From Salinisphaera shabanensis E1L3A (lineage in GTDB: Bacteria > Pseudomonadota > Gammaproteobacteria > Nevskiales > Salinisphaeraceae), in assembly GCF_000215955.2 (NCBI RefSeq), contig NZ_AFNV02000011.1, forward strand, positions 62,001-126,000: DNA of 64,000 bases. Direction: 5' to 3'. A program made the translations under genes and the position numbers. The notes beneath the pieces were generated by a model that ran no database searches, had not been told where the DNA came from, and saw only the letters and a program-made list of their open reading frames with translations. Below are positions 63,214 through 64,000 of the stretch, one piece after another (the first letter of the stretch is position 1; the number at the start of each line of letters is the position of its first letter).

Positions 63214-64000
63214 ATGTTCATCAACGGCGAATGGCTCGAAGATCGGGCCACCTTTGCAGTCACCAACCCGGCCACCGGCGAGACGATCGATACGGTCCCC
63301 GACTGCAGCAAGGCGGACATCGATGCCGCGATTGGCGCGGCCCATGCGGCGTTTTCGGGTTGGCGTGCGACCACCGCTTATGAACGTGCCCAGCTGTTGT
63401 ATCGCGCCTGGGAGTTGATGAACGAACGCAAGCGCGAGCTCGCCGAACTGATGACCCGCGAGCAAGGCAAGCCGCTCAAGGCCTCGCTGGCCGAAGTGGG
63501 CTACGGCGCGGATTTTCTGCTCTGGTTCGCCGAAGAGGCCAAGCGCGTCTACGGCCAATTGGTGCCCTCGGCACGCGAGAACCAGCGCTTCATGGTGCGG
63601 CGTGATCCGGTGGGCGTGGTGGGCGCGATCACGCCTTGGAATTATCCGATCTCGATGATTACACGCAAGCTGGGTCCGGCTTTGGCGGCTGGCTGTACGG
63701 TGGTTCTGAAGCCAGCCGAAAGCACGCCTTTGTGTGCACGGGCCATGTTCGAGATTTTCGAGGCAGCCGGCTTTCCCAAAGGCGTGGTCAATTTGCTGAC
63801 CGTGTCCGATCCCACCGCGACGGGCCAGGCCTTTTGCAGCGATGCGCGGGTACGCAAGCTCACCTTCACCGGCTCGACGGCGGTGGGGCGCAAGCTCAAC
63901 GGCGAGGCCGCACTTCATTTGAAGCGCGTATCCATGGAACTGGGCGGGCACGCGCCCGCGCTGGTGTTTCCCGATGCCGACCCGGTGCATGCGGCCAAGG
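63214..64000 (+). CDS. gabD: succinate-semialdehyde dehydrogenase-type enzyme, partial (cut by window edge)
   Basis: The first 262 codons of an aldehyde dehydrogenase: MFINGEWLEDRATFAVTNPA, TREQGKPLKASLAEVGYGA, VGAITPWNYPISMITRKLG, TVVLKPAESTPLCARA, LTFTGSTAVGRKL and catalytic Glu in SMELGGHAP. The pattern REQGKPL followed by EV.YGA matches NAD(P)-dependent succinate-semialdehyde dehydrogenase (GabD/Sad) better than other branches. ATG at 63214 follows TGGAG at 7 bases. The catalytic Cys lies beyond the window edge. Substrate call is probable, not certain. Confidence 0.8.
   Translation, partial: MFINGEWLEDRATFAVTNPATGETIDTVPDCSKADIDAAIGAAHAAFSGWRATTAYERAQLLYRAWELMNERKRELAELMTREQGKPLKASLAEVGYGADFLLWFAEEAKRVYGQLVPSARENQRFMVRRDPVGVVGAITPWNYPISMITRKLGPALAAGCTVVLKPAESTPLCARAMFEIFEAAGFPKGVVNLLTVSDPTATGQAFCSDARVRKLTFTGSTAVGRKLNGEAALHLKRVSMELGGHAPALVFPDADPVHAAK

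Noticed and set aside
1-64000. CRISPR arrays, rRNA or tRNA genes
   Set aside because: I saw no regularly spaced direct repeats and no rRNA or cloverleaf-forming segments on either strand.

Overview
The window looks like a chromosomal piece of a high-GC gammaproteobacterium. I suspect a Salinisphaera-like marine or salt-tolerant hydrocarbon degrader. That guess rests on gene order (rng-yhdP-tldD, holA-proA-nadD-rsfS-rlmH, trpEGDC near rpe) and on a compact alkane-oxidation locus (alkB, rubredoxin, rubredoxin reductase); it is inference, not a taxonomic result. No rRNA, tRNA or CRISPR array was found. The left edge cuts a gamma-glutamyltransferase gene and the right edge cuts a succinate-semialdehyde dehydrogenase-type gene.

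Layout. 0-15.7 kb: a long, almost entirely minus-strand housekeeping block. In transcription order it runs speD, holA, proA, nadD, rsfS, rlmH, rng, yhdP, a nitrilase-family hydrolase, a quinone oxidoreductase, tldD, rsmD and coaD. It covers polyamine, proline, NAD and CoA synthesis, ribosome methylation and silencing, RNA decay and envelope lipid transport. 15.7-22.4 kb: an OsmC-type protein, a calcium-repeat lipoprotein and the translationally coupled trpEGDC operon. That operon is preceded by an unannotated 27-codon leader ORF with three Trp codons and a cluster of GACTTA repeats. 22.9-30.2 kb: an OmpW-like barrel, rpe, a small membrane protein, purC, a lipoprotein hydrolase, an ankyrin-like membrane protein and prpB.

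30.4-35.5 kb: the alkane module. A tetR regulator and an aldehyde dehydrogenase (minus strand) diverge from alkB, rubredoxin and rubredoxin reductase (plus strand). The shared intergenic region carries two copies of a likely operator, one between the -35 and -10 of the alkB promoter. 35.6-37.3 kb: an FAD oxidoreductase and sixA. 37.6-42.7 kb: nrdA and nrdB behind a promoter with NrdR-like boxes and a perfect DnaA box. A complete BrnT/BrnA toxin-antitoxin pair sits between nrdA and nrdB.

42.7-60.7 kb is an accessory, defence-rich island. It holds a pair of tiny membrane proteins, a decayed second BrnTA copy, a C5-cytosine methyltransferase facing an operon-like response regulator and dual-GHKL ATPase/histidine kinase, and a Vsr endonuclease. 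A methionine-synthase-like gene, recQ, a complete Wadjet (JetABCD) plasmid-defence operon and a VapBC pair whose toxin lacks one catalytic acid follow. The right edge of the island abuts an N-terminally truncated sodium:solute symporter pseudogene. After it come a prpD-family gene and a gabD-type gene. The methylase / receiver protein / GHKL kinase / Vsr locus at 43.5-48.7 kb is the best candidate here for an under-described system: it pairs DNA modification with two-component-style signalling and has no recognisable restriction enzyme.
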